The position numbers and the translations under genes were made by a program. Source: Bacillota bacterium (GTDB lineage Bacteria; Eremiobacterota; SpSt-956; JAKJGF01). Taken from it: a stretch of 46,731 bases of DNA. Below are positions 16,057-24,612 of this stretch, one piece after another. Numbering within the stretch: position 1 is the first letter of the stretch; each line of letters opens with the position of its first letter. Where the stretch lies: contig JAKPQU010000246.1 of NCBI GenBank assembly GCA_029555925.1, positions 1-46,731 on the forward strand. The letters are read 5' to 3'. The notes beneath the pieces were generated by a model. It worked only from the letters and a program-made list of their open reading frames with translations. It was not told the origin of the DNA and did no database searches.

Positions 16057-17067
16057 TCCTGCTCTCACCAAAGCTTTTACATTATCTATCGGCGCCTTCA
16101 AAGGCACTTCACAGCCTGTACTTAATATAAAACCTCCTCCTGTTCCTCCTTCTTCAATACATTTTCCGGAGATTTCATATACTTCATCAGGGGTGCCTAA
16201 AAGCATGACTTTACTCGGGTCTACGTTTCCCTGAATACATACTCTGTTGCCAATCCTGTTTTTTGCATCTTTAAGGTTTACCACATGATCGATTTCTATT
16301 ATTTTTGCCCCTGTATCTGCAAGTTTTTCCAGTATAGGAGCAGTATTGCCGCATATATGAAGAGATGGTACAGAGTCATGTTCCAATATAAAAGAAAATA
16401 TATCTTTCAAATAAGGGAAGGCAAATGTATCAAACATTTTAGGAGAGATGAGACTGCATGAAGCGGTGGGATCTGCCACTACCATTACATCTCCGCCACA
16501 GTCAATCTTTGCCAGTGCATAGGCTTTAGCGGCCTTTAGAGTAATCTCACATGTTCTGTGAACAAGATCCGGTTTTTTCATAATATTCATCATAAGCCTG
16601 TCTGTCCCCATTAAAAGTCCTGCAAGAGTCAGAGGGCCCGGGATATAATTCAACACAGGCACATCAGGGCCGACATGTTTTCTTATAAGCTTCAGAGTTT
16701 CTAGATGAAGTAAAAGCCTTTTACTTGTATATGGGTCAGGAATTCTGACTTTTTCAAGATCTTCTTCTTTTTTCACAATACCTTCGGCAACACTGGGCAC
16801 ATCATCTTCCGGATATTTCATTTTACACCCCATAGCCTCTGCCATGATATTAAACGAAGATTCCCATCCGCTGTATATACCGTCATAACCTATTTCTTCA
16901 AAACCTGCTATGAGGGCTTTAGCCATTTTCTCAGGATCTTCCAGAGCTTCCAGCATAGTAATACCTGTAAGCTGATGTGTTGTATAGGTAATCTGAGGTA
17001 TTACAGGTAAGGAGTTTCCACTTTTTAGTTCAATAGCATCTCTGAGTTTCTGAAGTTTATTTTCCAT
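16045..17067 (-). CDS. UroD/MtaA-family methyltransferase
   Basis: A 340-residue protein of the uroporphyrinogen decarboxylase superfamily. Here it is more likely a cobalamin-dependent methyltransferase of the MtaA/MtbA/CmuA type than a haem enzyme, because of its neighbours and because LHICGN (near 240) and the late STGCE (near 318) supply the His and two Cys that bind zinc in that group. It would take the methyl group from the corrinoid protein to an acceptor such as THF or a thiol. Other motifs are YIPGPLTLAG, VVADPTASCSLISP and QGNVDPS. GAGAGGAAC precedes the ATG. The last codons, Glu-Ser-TGA, come from the adjoining array. The acceptor is uncertain. Confidence 0.88.
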   Translation of the reverse strand: MENKLQKLRDAIELKSGNSLPVIPQITYTTHQLTGITMLEALEDPEKMAKALIAGFEEIGYDGIYSGWESSFNIMAEAMGCKMKYPEDDVPSVAEGIVKKEEDLEKVRIPDPYTSKRLLLHLETLKLIRKHVGPDVPVLNYIPGPLTLAGLLMGTDRLMMNIMKKPDLVHRTCEITLKAAKAYALAKIDCGGDVMVVADPTASCSLISPKMFDTFAFPYLKDIFSFILEHDSVPSLHICGNTAPILEKLADTGAKIIEIDHVVNLKDAKNRIGNRVCIQGNVDPSKVMLLGTPDEVYEISGKCIEEGGTGGGFILSTGCEVPLKAPIDNVKALVRAGRES

Positions 17068-17086
17068 AAAAGTTCCTCTCTTTTTC

Positions 17087-17156
17087 GTGACGCGTGACGC
17101 GTAACGCGTGACGCGTGGTTCGTGATGCGTAATGCGTGATGCGTGATGCGTAACGG
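17087..17156. repeat. Heptad array, ten in-phase left-arm units
   Basis: Ten consecutive heptads without a single slip: GTGACGC twice, GTAACGC, GTGACGC, GTGGTTC, GTGATGC, GTAATGC, GTGATGC twice and GTAACGG. It lies upstream of the UroD-like gene's ribosome site. Confidence 0.97.
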
Positions 17157-17295
17157 AATGAAATATCTAAAATTAAAGTATAGGGCAGGCGATTGGTGTT
17201 GTCAATAAAAATTTTATGTCCGTTAATCAAAAGGATTACCATATAAACCATAGAATTGAATAGAAATAAAATTTCAACAGAGAAATCCGGGGCAA

Positions 17296-17375
17296 CCACG
17301 CGTGACGCGTCACGCGTCACGCGTCACGTTTCACGCGTCACGCGTCACGCGTCACGTTTCACGCGTCACGTTTCA
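17296..17375. repeat. Heptad array, right-arm type, touching a start codon
   Basis: Nine in-phase units from 17310: TCACGCG twice, TCACGTT, TCACGCG three times, TCACGTT, TCACGCG, TCACGTT, then TCA. The ATG of the glycosyltransferase follows one base later. Confidence 0.97.
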
Positions 17376-17376
17376 A

Positions 17377-18345
17377 ATGATAAGCTTTATAATACCAAAC
17401 AGAAACGGTGAAGATCTTTTAAAAGAAAATCTCCCTTTTCTGCTTTCAGAGTTAAAACATATAGAATCTAAAGAAATTATTGTAACAGATGATTTCAGTA
17501 CAGACTCCAGCGTATCTATGTTAAGAGAGACATTCCCTGACGTAAAAATTCTTACGTCAGAAAGAATTCTCGGTTTTTCTGAAAACTGCAACAGAGGAGT
17601 CTATGAAGCACGATACGATAATGTTATGTGCCTGAATACGGATGTAAGGGTTTCTCCCGGTTTTTTAAATCCTCTGCTGAAAATTCTTGAAGATGATACA
17701 GTATTTGCAGTAAGTCCGAAAATACTTAAAACCGGGGATAATAAACATTATATTAACGAAAGTCTTCATAAAAGCTTTTACAGTTTCGGCCTATTTTATC
17801 ATTCAGGTATTCCGCAGGAGAGGATTATTGATAGCCCTCCTGTATGTGCCATACCATTTGCCTGCGGAGCAGCAGTCATTTTTAAGAAGAATAAATTTAT
17901 AGAATTAAACGGATTCGATGACCTGTATACGCCATTTTACTGGGAAGACTTCGACCTCTGTTACAGGGCATGGAAGAGAGGATGGAAGGTGCTTTACGAA
18001 CCGAACAGCTGTGTATATCACCTTCACAGGGGTACTATTTCCCGCATTTATTCTGAAAGAGACGTAGATATTATCCATGAAAGAAATCGTTTTCTCTTTC
18101 TATGGAAAAATATTCTGGATCCTTTTCTTGTAGCTGAACATATTCTTTTTCTTCCGGTAAAAATTATTGAAGCCTTTTTTCAGGGAAAATTCTTTTTTCT
18201 CACCTCTTTTTTAAAAGCCTGTGAAAAATTTCCTGAAGCCTGGAAAAGGAGAATGAAAGAAAAAGAAGAACAGAAAATAAGTGACAGAGAAATACTCGGA
18301 ATGTACAGAGATATGACGAAGAATTTTGTATGCCATAAGAAGTGA
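17377..18345 (+). CDS. Family 2 glycosyltransferase
   Basis: A 322-residue protein. The GT-A N-terminus is typical: SFIIPNRNGEDLL, then DDFSTDSS near 38, GFSENCNRGV near 65 and LNTDVRVSPGFL near 83, whose D-x-D-like acid pair binds the nucleotide sugar with a metal. Acceptor-side motifs are PFACGAAVIFKK, LNGFDDLYTPFYWEDFDLCYRAWKRGW and the histidine in HLHRGT. It resembles rhamnosyl/glycosyl transferases that build O-antigen or other surface glycans on the cytoplasmic face. The ATG at 17377 is the natural start; the longer frame is array-derived. There is no Shine-Dalgarno sequence. The TGA stop falls in a GTGAGTAGTGAAGAG array. Confidence 0.9.
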   Translation: MISFIIPNRNGEDLLKENLPFLLSELKHIESKEIIVTDDFSTDSSVSMLRETFPDVKILTSERILGFSENCNRGVYEARYDNVMCLNTDVRVSPGFLNPLLKILEDDTVFAVSPKILKTGDNKHYINESLHKSFYSFGLFYHSGIPQERIIDSPPVCAIPFACGAAVIFKKNKFIELNGFDDLYTPFYWEDFDLCYRAWKRGWKVLYEPNSCVYHLHRGTISRIYSERDVDIIHERNRFLFLWKNILDPFLVAEHILFLPVKIIEAFFQGKFFFLTSFLKACEKFPEAWKRRMKEKEEQKISDREILGMYRDMTKNFVCHKK

Positions 18346-18440
18346 GTAGTGAAGAGTGAAAGGGAGACTTACGCGTCACGCGTTACGCGTTACGCGTCAC
18401 GATTATTACGCATCACGAACCACGCGTGACGCGTCACGAT
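18342..18440. repeat. Heptad array, both arms
   Basis: The left arm, GTGAGTA, GTGAAGA and GTGAAAG, starts in the glycosyltransferase stop codon. The right arm TCACGCG/TTACGCG is followed by GATTATTACGCATCACGAACCA, which is the inverse of the GTGGTTC-GTGATGC order seen in other left arms. Confidence 0.93.
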
Positions 18441-18443
18441 ACT

Positions 18444-19511
18444 ATGAAACCATTACCTGAAAAATTTAAACCAAAAAGAATAGTTATAGCCATCTCAAAA
18501 GGAATGGGAGTCGGAGATTTAATACTGGCAACACCTCTTTTCAGAGCCATAAAAACATCATGTCCTGACTCCTATCTTGCAGTATTGACAACTCCTTACG
18601 GAAGTAAAATACTTCAGGGGAATCCATGTATAGATGAAATTATTTTAGATGATAGAAAAGGAACATTAAAGAGGATACTGCATATATGGAACAAGTTGAA
18701 AAAAGGTAATTTTGACTTATCAATTCATATATGCAGCCGTACGGAAGACGTTATTGCTTCCTGTCTTTCAGATATAAAGGTTCGTGTCGGCCCTGTAACA
18801 GGTTTCCTCCATGATTATCTCCTGAATTACAGATTTAAAAGCGATTTGAACGGCTGGACAGACAGAAGCCACAGGGTAGAATATTTACTGGAATACTGGC
18901 GTGTTCTGGGATATAATACAGAAATTGAAAAAAAACTGGAACTTTATTTTCCTTCCTCAGGAGAAGAAAAAATAATAAAAGAAATGAAAAAGGAAGGCTC
19001 TTACGGGGTAAAACCGTTAATAATTATACATCCGGGATTTATGCCTCCTCTCAGGCATTTTCCTGTTGAGTTTTATTTAAAACTCGGTAAAACCCTTATA
19101 GAAGAATTGAAGGCTTATCTGATAATTACAGGCATAAAGAGCGAATATGACATGACCGGGATATTAATAGATAATTTTAAGCCGGCAGTATTCAACTGGG
19201 TAGGAAGGACAGATACGGGAGAATTATGTGCTCTCATCTCAAAATCGGATCTGGTAATTACCCATGATACAGGACCTCTCCATATGTCAGCAGCACTTGG
19301 GATTCCATCTGTTGCACTCTTCGGACCTAAAAGTGCCCATGCCAGACTGTGGGGGCCTTACGGAGTTCCTCATGTCATAGTAGAATCAGGCACACCCGAT
19401 GATTGTCAGACCTGTGAAGGGAAAAATAAATGTAAAGGGAATTTTGATTGTAAAAGAGAAATGTCTGTAGATAAAGTACTGGAAGGAGCGAAGTTTTTGT
19501 TGAACCTGTAA
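18444..19511 (+). CDS. Family 9 glycosyltransferase (heptosyltransferase-like)
   Basis: A 355-residue protein, GT-B fold. The N-terminal domain begins RIVIAISKGMGVGDLILATPLFRAI and continues SYLAVLTTPYG. The C-terminal domain has IIIHPGFMPPLRHFP and the family signature DLVITHDTGPLHMSAALGIPSVALFGP near 275-300. GT9 enzymes transfer L-glycero-D-manno-heptose or related sugars from ADP-heptose to the lipopolysaccharide core, so this suggests a diderm envelope. The family 2 glycosyltransferase is just upstream. A late cysteine cluster (DDCQTCEGKNKCKG-FDC) is common in this family. There is no Shine-Dalgarno sequence before the ATG at 18444. The TAA stop is part of a GTAACGC array unit. Confidence 0.92.
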   Translation: MKPLPEKFKPKRIVIAISKGMGVGDLILATPLFRAIKTSCPDSYLAVLTTPYGSKILQGNPCIDEIILDDRKGTLKRILHIWNKLKKGNFDLSIHICSRTEDVIASCLSDIKVRVGPVTGFLHDYLLNYRFKSDLNGWTDRSHRVEYLLEYWRVLGYNTEIEKKLELYFPSSGEEKIIKEMKKEGSYGVKPLIIIHPGFMPPLRHFPVEFYLKLGKTLIEELKAYLIITGIKSEYDMTGILIDNFKPAVFNWVGRTDTGELCALISKSDLVITHDTGPLHMSAALGIPSVALFGPKSAHARLWGPYGVPHVIVESGTPDDCQTCEGKNKCKGNFDCKREMSVDKVLEGAKFLLNL

Positions 19512-19541
19512 CGCGTCACGCGTCACGCGTTACGCGTCACG
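19508..19541. repeat. Heptad array linking GT9 and ABC-F genes
   Basis: The GTAACGC unit holds the GT9 stop, followed by TCACGCG/TTACGCG units and the flank GATTATATCAAT. It fills most of the 42-bp gap to the ABC-F start codon. Confidence 0.94.
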
Positions 19542-19553
19542 ATTATATCAATT

Positions 19554-21416
19554 ATGCTACATCTAAATAATATATACAAAACATTTGAACATCAGGAAAT
19601 ACTTAAAGGTATTTCCCTTCATATAGGCCCCGGAGAAAAGGTCGGACTTATAGGCAACAACGGCACAGGCAAGTCTACTCTTATGAAAATAATATCAGGC
19701 CTCATACCGCCGGATAAAGGAGAGATCATTATTGCCCCCCATACGGAGATTGCCTATCTGCCACAGGAAAGGCAGTGCAATACAGGTAATACTCTCTATG
19801 ATGAAATGCTGGCTCTCTTCAGAGACGTATTCGAAATAGAACGGACCCTGAGAGAGCTTGAAGCTAAAATGGAACATGAAAAAGACATAGATGAAATTCT
19901 GAGAAAATATTCGGAAGCTCAGAGTAAACTTGACAGTCTTGAAGTATCCACGATAGAAGCAAAAATAGGAAAAGTTCTCTATGGCCTGGGTTTTAAACAT
20001 GAAGATCTTACAAAGGTTACCTCCTGTTTCAGCGGAGGATGGCAGGCAAGGATTGAACTCGCAAAGATATTATTAAAAAACCCCGACATGCTGCTTCTGG
20101 ATGAACCTACAAATCATCTTGACCTTGAGGCAATAGAATGGCTTGAAGAATTTCTTGTCAATTATAACGGTTCCTTTATCATAGTGTCTCATGACAGGTA
20201 TCTCCTGGATAAACTTACAGAAAGAACCGTTGAGCTGGAGAGAGGTAAAATTTATTTATACCCCGGTAATTATTCCTTTTATACCATGGAAAAGGAACAC
20301 AGGAGAGAAATTCTGGAAGAAAAATATGAAGACCAGCAGAAATATCTTGAGAAATCTAAGAGATTTATAGAGAGATTCAGATATAAAGCAACAAAGGCAA
20401 GACAGGTTAAAAGCAGAGAAAAAATGCTTGAAAAAATAGACAGGACATCCCTGCCTGAAACAGATGAAAGAAAGATAAAATTTTCCTTTCTCTTTGAAAA
20501 ACAGAGCGGCCGTGAAGTAATAACCGCTAAAAATATTGCAAAATCTTTTGATGGTAGATCTATAATAAAAAACATAGAATTCCTCATAGAAAGAGGAGAT
20601 AAAATAGCCATAACAGGTAAAAACGGTTCGGGGAAATCGACACTGATAAAGATAATAGGAGGTATTCTTCCTCCTGACAGAGGTAAATATGAAACAGGTT
20701 ATAATGTAATTCCAGCATATTTCGCACAGCATCAGGCAGAAAATTTAAATACTGAAAACACTGTAATGGAAGAATTAAGAGACACAGCATCTCTTTCTAT
20801 CACGGATCAGGCACTCAGAACCATTCTCGGGTGTTTCCTTTTCAGAAATGAAGATGTTTTTAAAAAAATCGGAGATCTGAGTGGAGGAGAAAAAAGCAGA
20901 GTAGCTCTTGCAAAAATAATAGTAAAACCATCAAATCTCTTATTAATGGATGAGCCTACAAATCACCTGGATATATCTTCTATGGAGGTTCTTGAAAACG
21001 CCCTTGAAGAATATGACGGCACCTTATTATTTATATCTCACGACAGGTATTTTATAGACAGACTGGCTACAAGAATATTTGAGATTGAAAATGAAGAACT
21101 GCATATATATGACGGTACTTACAGTTATTATATAGATAAAAAGAAGAAAGAAATAAAAGAAAAATCTCAAGAGATAGAAGTAAAATCCCACAGGAAGAAA
21201 AAGGAGAAAAAAATAAAAGATACCGGTGAAACAGACCCGGTCAAAGCTATTGAAGAGGAAATCGAGAAAAAGGAAAAAAGAATAAAAGAAATAGAATTAG
21301 CTATGGGAGAAGAGGGATTCTACCAGGATCCCTCCAAAAAACATCTGATAGACGAATACTCAAACATAAAAAAAGATTTACCGTCTCTCTATGAGAAATG
21401 GGAAAATCTTGTTTGA
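19554..21416 (+). CDS. ABC-F family ATP-binding protein
   Basis: A 620-residue protein with two ABC domains and no membrane segments. Domain 1 has Walker A GNNGTGKST near 36, signature FSGGWQARIELAKI near 158, Walker B LLLDEPTNHLDL and SHDRYLL. Domain 2 has GKNGSGKST near 355, LSGGEKSRVALAKI near 445 and LLMDEPTNHLDI. Between them is the lysine/arginine-rich linker (RFIERFRYKATKARQVKSREKML) that reaches into the ribosomal tRNA exit or peptidyl-transfer site in Uup/EttA-type factors. The C-terminal 90 residues are a charged coiled coil as in Uup. Likely role: ribosome-associated translation factor or rescue ATPase. No Shine-Dalgarno sequence precedes the ATG. Confidence 0.95.
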   Translation: MLHLNNIYKTFEHQEILKGISLHIGPGEKVGLIGNNGTGKSTLMKIISGLIPPDKGEIIIAPHTEIAYLPQERQCNTGNTLYDEMLALFRDVFEIERTLRELEAKMEHEKDIDEILRKYSEAQSKLDSLEVSTIEAKIGKVLYGLGFKHEDLTKVTSCFSGGWQARIELAKILLKNPDMLLLDEPTNHLDLEAIEWLEEFLVNYNGSFIIVSHDRYLLDKLTERTVELERGKIYLYPGNYSFYTMEKEHRREILEEKYEDQQKYLEKSKRFIERFRYKATKARQVKSREKMLEKIDRTSLPETDERKIKFSFLFEKQSGREVITAKNIAKSFDGRSIIKNIEFLIERGDKIAITGKNGSGKSTLIKIIGGILPPDRGKYETGYNVIPAYFAQHQAENLNTENTVMEELRDTASLSITDQALRTILGCFLFRNEDVFKKIGDLSGGEKSRVALAKIIVKPSNLLLMDEPTNHLDISSMEVLENALEEYDGTLLFISHDRYFIDRLATRIFEIENEELHIYDGTYSYYIDKKKKEIKEKSQEIEVKSHRKKKEKKIKDTGETDPVKAIEEEIEKKEKRIKEIELAMGEEGFYQDPSKKHLIDEYSNIKKDLPSLYEKWENLV

Positions 21417-21429
21417 TGCGTTATAATCT

Positions 21430-21511
21430 CGTGACGCGTAACGCGTGACGCGTCACGCGTAAGTATCCATTTCACTTTTCACTTTTCATGACTCACGGCT
21501 CACGACTCACC
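21430..21511. repeat. Heptad array between convergent genes
   Basis: The left arm is GTGACGC, GTAACGC, GTGACGC. The right arm continues as GTCACGC, TTCACTT units (three) and TCACGGC/TCACGAC. The right end supplies the stop of the zinc-ribbon gene on the minus strand. Confidence 0.93.
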
Positions 21512-21919
21512 TTTCTTCACAGGAGACTTTACCTTCTTTAAACCTATTTTAGCACAGAGATTACCGAAAAAACCTGCTTCTCTGGCAAGCATTGCTTCGA
21601 GTTCTCCTTTGTCAAGCCAGATGCCATTACATTCGTTGCATATATCTATGAGAATATTCATAAAGGTTACCTCTTCAAGTTCCATACCGCATTTCGGGCA
21701 TCTCATATAGTGAAGTTCTTTTAATTTCTTTTTTTCTTCTGCCAGTCTTCTTGTAGTTTCTTCTTCTTTCTGTTTCTGAACCCTCATAGCATGTTCTTTA
21801 ATAAGTTTTTCTTCCTGCTCTACTATATATTTGTCTTCTTTACTCAATCTTCCGCTTTTTATTATTGCCGGTTTTACCTCAACGTCTGCCTTAACACTTT
21901 TATGACTCTTCAATTTCAT
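21500..21919 (-). CDS. zf-TFIIB-type zinc-ribbon protein
   Basis: A 139-residue protein starting at the ATG at 21919 behind GAGGAGA. Residues 1-75 are basic and helical, with a long charged coiled stretch (EEKLIKEHAMRVQKQKEEETTRRLAEEKKKL). A zinc ribbon follows: MRCPKCGMELEEV, then IDICNECNGIWLDKGELE, matching the zf-TFIIB family (CPxC and CxxCxGxWLDxGEL). In bacteria this family is widespread and of unknown function. The C-terminus ends KKGES, where Gly-Glu-Ser-TGA is read from array units. It is separated from the kinase gene by an inverted repeat and may be transcribed independently. Confidence 0.82.
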   Translation of the reverse strand: MKLKSHKSVKADVEVKPAIIKSGRLSKEDKYIVEQEEKLIKEHAMRVQKQKEEETTRRLAEEKKKLKELHYMRCPKCGMELEEVTFMNILIDICNECNGIWLDKGELEAMLAREAGFFGNLCAKIGLKKVKSPVKKGES

Positions 21920-21986
21920 TCCATCTCCTCTCATTATTAAATTATTTAGATAAACTGCCTTTACTTAATTTTCATCTAAAGCTTTA

Positions 21987-22101
21987 TTTTTGACCGGGAT
22001 TTTCGGGATTAAAGAATTACCGGGATTAGAAATTTCAAGTAAAGTAATTCTATCTATCATCCTGGTAATTCCATAAATCCTATAATCCCGGTCAAAAATG
22101 A
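21987..22101. repeat. Inverted repeat with GACCGGGATT ends
   Basis: The left arm TTTTTGACCGGGATTTTCGG and the right arm, whose inverse begins TTTTTGACCGGGATTATAGG, also share GAATTACC-GGAT. The arms are about 40 bp around a 25-bp centre. GGGATT recurs within each arm. It lies in the spacer between zinc-ribbon and kinase genes. Confidence 0.8.
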
Positions 22102-22128
22102 AAACTCCTGTACCGTTAAAATAACAAT

Positions 22129-22147
22129 CATGTGTCACGCGTAACGA
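22129..22147. repeat. Short heptad remnant at a stop codon
   Basis: GTGTCACGCGTAACGATTAT holds about two units plus the recurrent GATTAT flank. It encodes the last residues (Asn-Arg-Tyr-Ala) and TGA stop of the minus-strand kinase. Confidence 0.85.
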
Positions 22148-23286
22148 TTATAAAGCATTGGCTCTCTGCCCGGAGGAAGCATATGAATATAATTTATAGA
22201 TGTGGAACCTCTGGGAGTAGAGGTAGGAACAGTTTTCTGACAACGGGGATATACGATAAAACATATAAAACCTATAATAATAGCCAGTGCAATCAGGAGG
22301 ACAGAAATAGTAAATATAAGACCTACTTTTTTTTTATCTTCTTCTGTTACTTTTTTACCAAGTCTTTCTGTTATTATCTCTTCCTTTTTCTTTTTTAAAT
22401 CCCGTGGTGTTTCTATCGGTGGGGGCCTGAAACTGGCAAGACCGGGTTGTGTCTGCAGGAGAGCATCCCTGAATTCTTTAGCTGTCTGATACCGTTCTTC
22501 CGGTTCCAGGGCAAGAGATTTATTTATAACCTTCTCAAGGGCAGGAGAAACATCTTTATTGATAGAACGGAGAGGATGAAAAATGAAGAGTTCTTCACAC
22601 TGTCCTTTACCACCGGTAAGTACGGCATGCATGGTTGCTCCCAGTGTGTAAATATCAGAACGGGCATCTGTTTTCCCTCCTCCGTAATGTTCAGGAGAAG
22701 CTGTAACAACAGAACCAAAATCACCGTCAGTATTTTTACCTTCTTTTAAAAATCTGGCAACACCAAAATCAATTATTTTTATATTACCTGTATTGTTTTC
22801 AACCATTATGTTATCAGGCTTCAGATCACGATAAATAAGAGGAGGCTTAAGGTTATGAAGATAATCAAGTATATTACAGATCTGAATAGCCCATCCTGTA
22901 ACAGTGCTCTCAGGGAGGTAAACATCAGGAGAAGACGGCAAGAGTTCTGTAATGGTTTTTCCGTCTACATATTCCAGAACCAGATAATAATAACCTTCTT
23001 CTTCAAAAAAATCATATATCTTCACAATACCCTCATGATCAAGTCGTTCAAGGGTACTTTTTTCCTGGTTAAGAGCAATTACAAGCTTTGGCTGGGTGCC
23101 ATCTACTTCTTTTATAATATATTTCCCATCAGAAAGTGTGGCAGTATAAATGACTCCCATGCCTCCTGTTGTAAGAAAAGAGACTTTATATTTTCTCTTT
23201 AATACTGTATCCTTCGGAAGAATAGTAATGGATTTATTATCAAATCCCGGACTTCCGTCAGGTAAAGGATCGCGAAATAAAGACAT
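22135..23286 (-). CDS. Membrane-anchored Ser/Thr protein kinase
   Basis: A 383-residue protein. The eukaryotic-type kinase domain covers about residues 28-290: glycine loop TTGGMGVIY, lysine in IIKEVDG, catalytic IYRDLKPDN, metal-binding DFGVA, and SPEHYGG with SDIYTLGATM after the activation segment. A basic linker (KKKKEEIITERLGKK) leads to one transmembrane helix (GLIFTISVLLIALAIIIGFICFIVYP) near residue 340, then a short extracytoplasmic tail of about 30 residues with no sensor domain. The kinase domain therefore faces the cytoplasm. The ATG at 23286 has no ribosome site, because a GTGAAAA array lies right upstream. The C-terminal NRYA and stop are array-encoded. Confidence 0.92.
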   Translation of the reverse strand: MSLFRDPLPDGSPGFDNKSITILPKDTVLKRKYKVSFLTTGGMGVIYTATLSDGKYIIKEVDGTQPKLVIALNQEKSTLERLDHEGIVKIYDFFEEEGYYYLVLEYVDGKTITELLPSSPDVYLPESTVTGWAIQICNILDYLHNLKPPLIYRDLKPDNIMVENNTGNIKIIDFGVARFLKEGKNTDGDFGSVVTASPEHYGGGKTDARSDIYTLGATMHAVLTGGKGQCEELFIFHPLRSINKDVSPALEKVINKSLALEPEERYQTAKEFRDALLQTQPGLASFRPPPIETPRDLKKKKEEIITERLGKKVTEEDKKKVGLIFTISVLLIALAIIIGFICFIVYPRCQKTVPTSTPRGSTSINYIHMLPPGREPMLYNRYA

Positions 23287-23293
23287 ATTCTTT

Positions 23294-23350
23294 AGTGAAA
23301 AGTGAAAAGTGAAAAGAAAGCAACTATTCACTATTCACTACTCACTATTA
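23294..23350. repeat. Heptad array of the GTGAAAA / TTCACTA type
   Basis: The left arm is GTGAAAA three times. The right arm is ATTCACT units and ACTCACT. It lies between the stop of the threonine synthase-like gene and the start of the kinase gene. Confidence 0.92.
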
Positions 23351-24586
23351 TTTATTCACCTCTTTAAAAGCTTCAAGAGCTGGTTCTATAAGCAGAGGTT
23401 TTCCAGCTACTTTCATGGCAGAGTCTATATCTTTAAGACCGCTGCCTGTAACTACACATACAATTCGTTCGTGAGAAGATACCTTACCTTCTCTGACAAG
23501 TTTTCTCAAACCTGCAAACCCTGTAACACCTGCAGGTTCACCGAATATACCTGTCTTCTGAGCCATATATTTTATAGTATCAAGGATTTCTTCATCTGAA
23601 ACGGTTACTGCAGTACCATGTGATTCTTTTATTGCTCTCACGGCAGCGACACCATCTCTTGGCAGATCAACAGAGATACTGTCTGCAACAGTTGTTGCAC
23701 TTACAGGTACTATATCTATTCTGTCAGTATCTTTACTCTTCTCAAAAGAAAGAGCAATAGAAGAACTCAATGTCGATTGAACTGCAATCATCTGAGGAAG
23801 CCTGTCTATAAAACCAAGTTCATAGAGATCCTTTAAACCTTTCCACAACCCGCTTATAATATTGCCGTCACCTACGGAAACAAATATTTTATCAGGTACC
23901 TTCCATTTTAATTGTTCACATATCTCTAAAGTACAAGTCTTTTTACCTTCACGGGTAAAAGGATTGTAACCGGTATTTCTGTTATACCATCCATATTCTC
24001 CAGACACTTCCATACAGAGATCAAAAGCCTGATCATAAGTTCCTCTGACCATTATCACTCTGGCACCGAAAAGAACAAGCTGTGCTATTTTCGCCTTTGG
24101 AGCTTTCTCCGGAACGAATATGACTGCCGGCATAGCAGCACTGGCACAGAGACATGCCATTGAAGAACCGGCATTACCGGTAGAAGCACCTGTAATAATA
24201 TCTGCACCTTTTTCCCTTGCTGTCACAAGAGCTATTGCTCCTGCCCTGTCTTTAAGGGATGCACTGGGATTACGACTGTCATCTTTAATATAGAGTTCAG
24301 AGATTCCAAGTTCTGATGCAAGGCCGTCCATTTTATAAAGTGGAGTCCACCCTATATGAAGGGGAGGAATATATTTCATATCGGAAAAAGGCAGTAACGG
24401 AAAATAACGCCAGATAGAGTAATCGTTACAGGAAGAAAGACTCTTCCTGTCAAAATCCTTTTTTATATAATCATAGTCGTATATAACCTCAAGATTACCG
24501 GAACATTTCTTGCACAGATAGGTTACTTCCGAAACATTATATTCCTGGGAACAGGAAAAACACTTAAAACCTTTTATTTTTTCCAT
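23348..24586 (-). CDS. thrC: Threonine synthase-like PLP enzyme
   Basis: A 412-residue protein of the fold-type II PLP family. Residues 8-30 are a zinc-ribbon-like segment (CFSC...CKKC) typical of many bacterial and archaeal threonine synthases. The PLP lysine is in NPSASLKDRAG near residue 112, the phosphate-binding loop is TGNAGSS near 135, and GDGNIISGLWKG lies near 235. The usual reaction is O-phosphohomoserine plus water to threonine and phosphate. Its place directly after carbamate kinase and a YgeW-like carbamoyltransferase raises the alternative of a PLP lyase acting on an amino acid in a carbamoyl-catabolic pathway, like YgeX. I favour threonine synthase because of the zinc motif. 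A weak AAAGGA site precedes the ATG. Confidence 0.82.
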   Translation of the reverse strand: MEKIKGFKCFSCSQEYNVSEVTYLCKKCSGNLEVIYDYDYIKKDFDRKSLSSCNDYSIWRYFPLLPFSDMKYIPPLHIGWTPLYKMDGLASELGISELYIKDDSRNPSASLKDRAGAIALVTAREKGADIITGASTGNAGSSMACLCASAAMPAVIFVPEKAPKAKIAQLVLFGARVIMVRGTYDQAFDLCMEVSGEYGWYNRNTGYNPFTREGKKTCTLEICEQLKWKVPDKIFVSVGDGNIISGLWKGLKDLYELGFIDRLPQMIAVQSTLSSSIALSFEKSKDTDRIDIVPVSATTVADSISVDLPRDGVAAVRAIKESHGTAVTVSDEEILDTIKYMAQKTGIFGEPAGVTGFAGLRKLVREGKVSSHERIVCVVTGSGLKDIDSAMKVAGKPLLIEPALEAFKEVNK

Positions 24587-24612
24587 AATAATAATATCCT
24601 TTCAATTAACAG

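Noticed and set aside
17302..17376. N-terminal extension of the glycosyltransferase (TRHASRVTFHAS...)
   Set aside because: Entirely array-encoded. The protein's natural start, SFIIPNRNG, is at the ATG at 17377.
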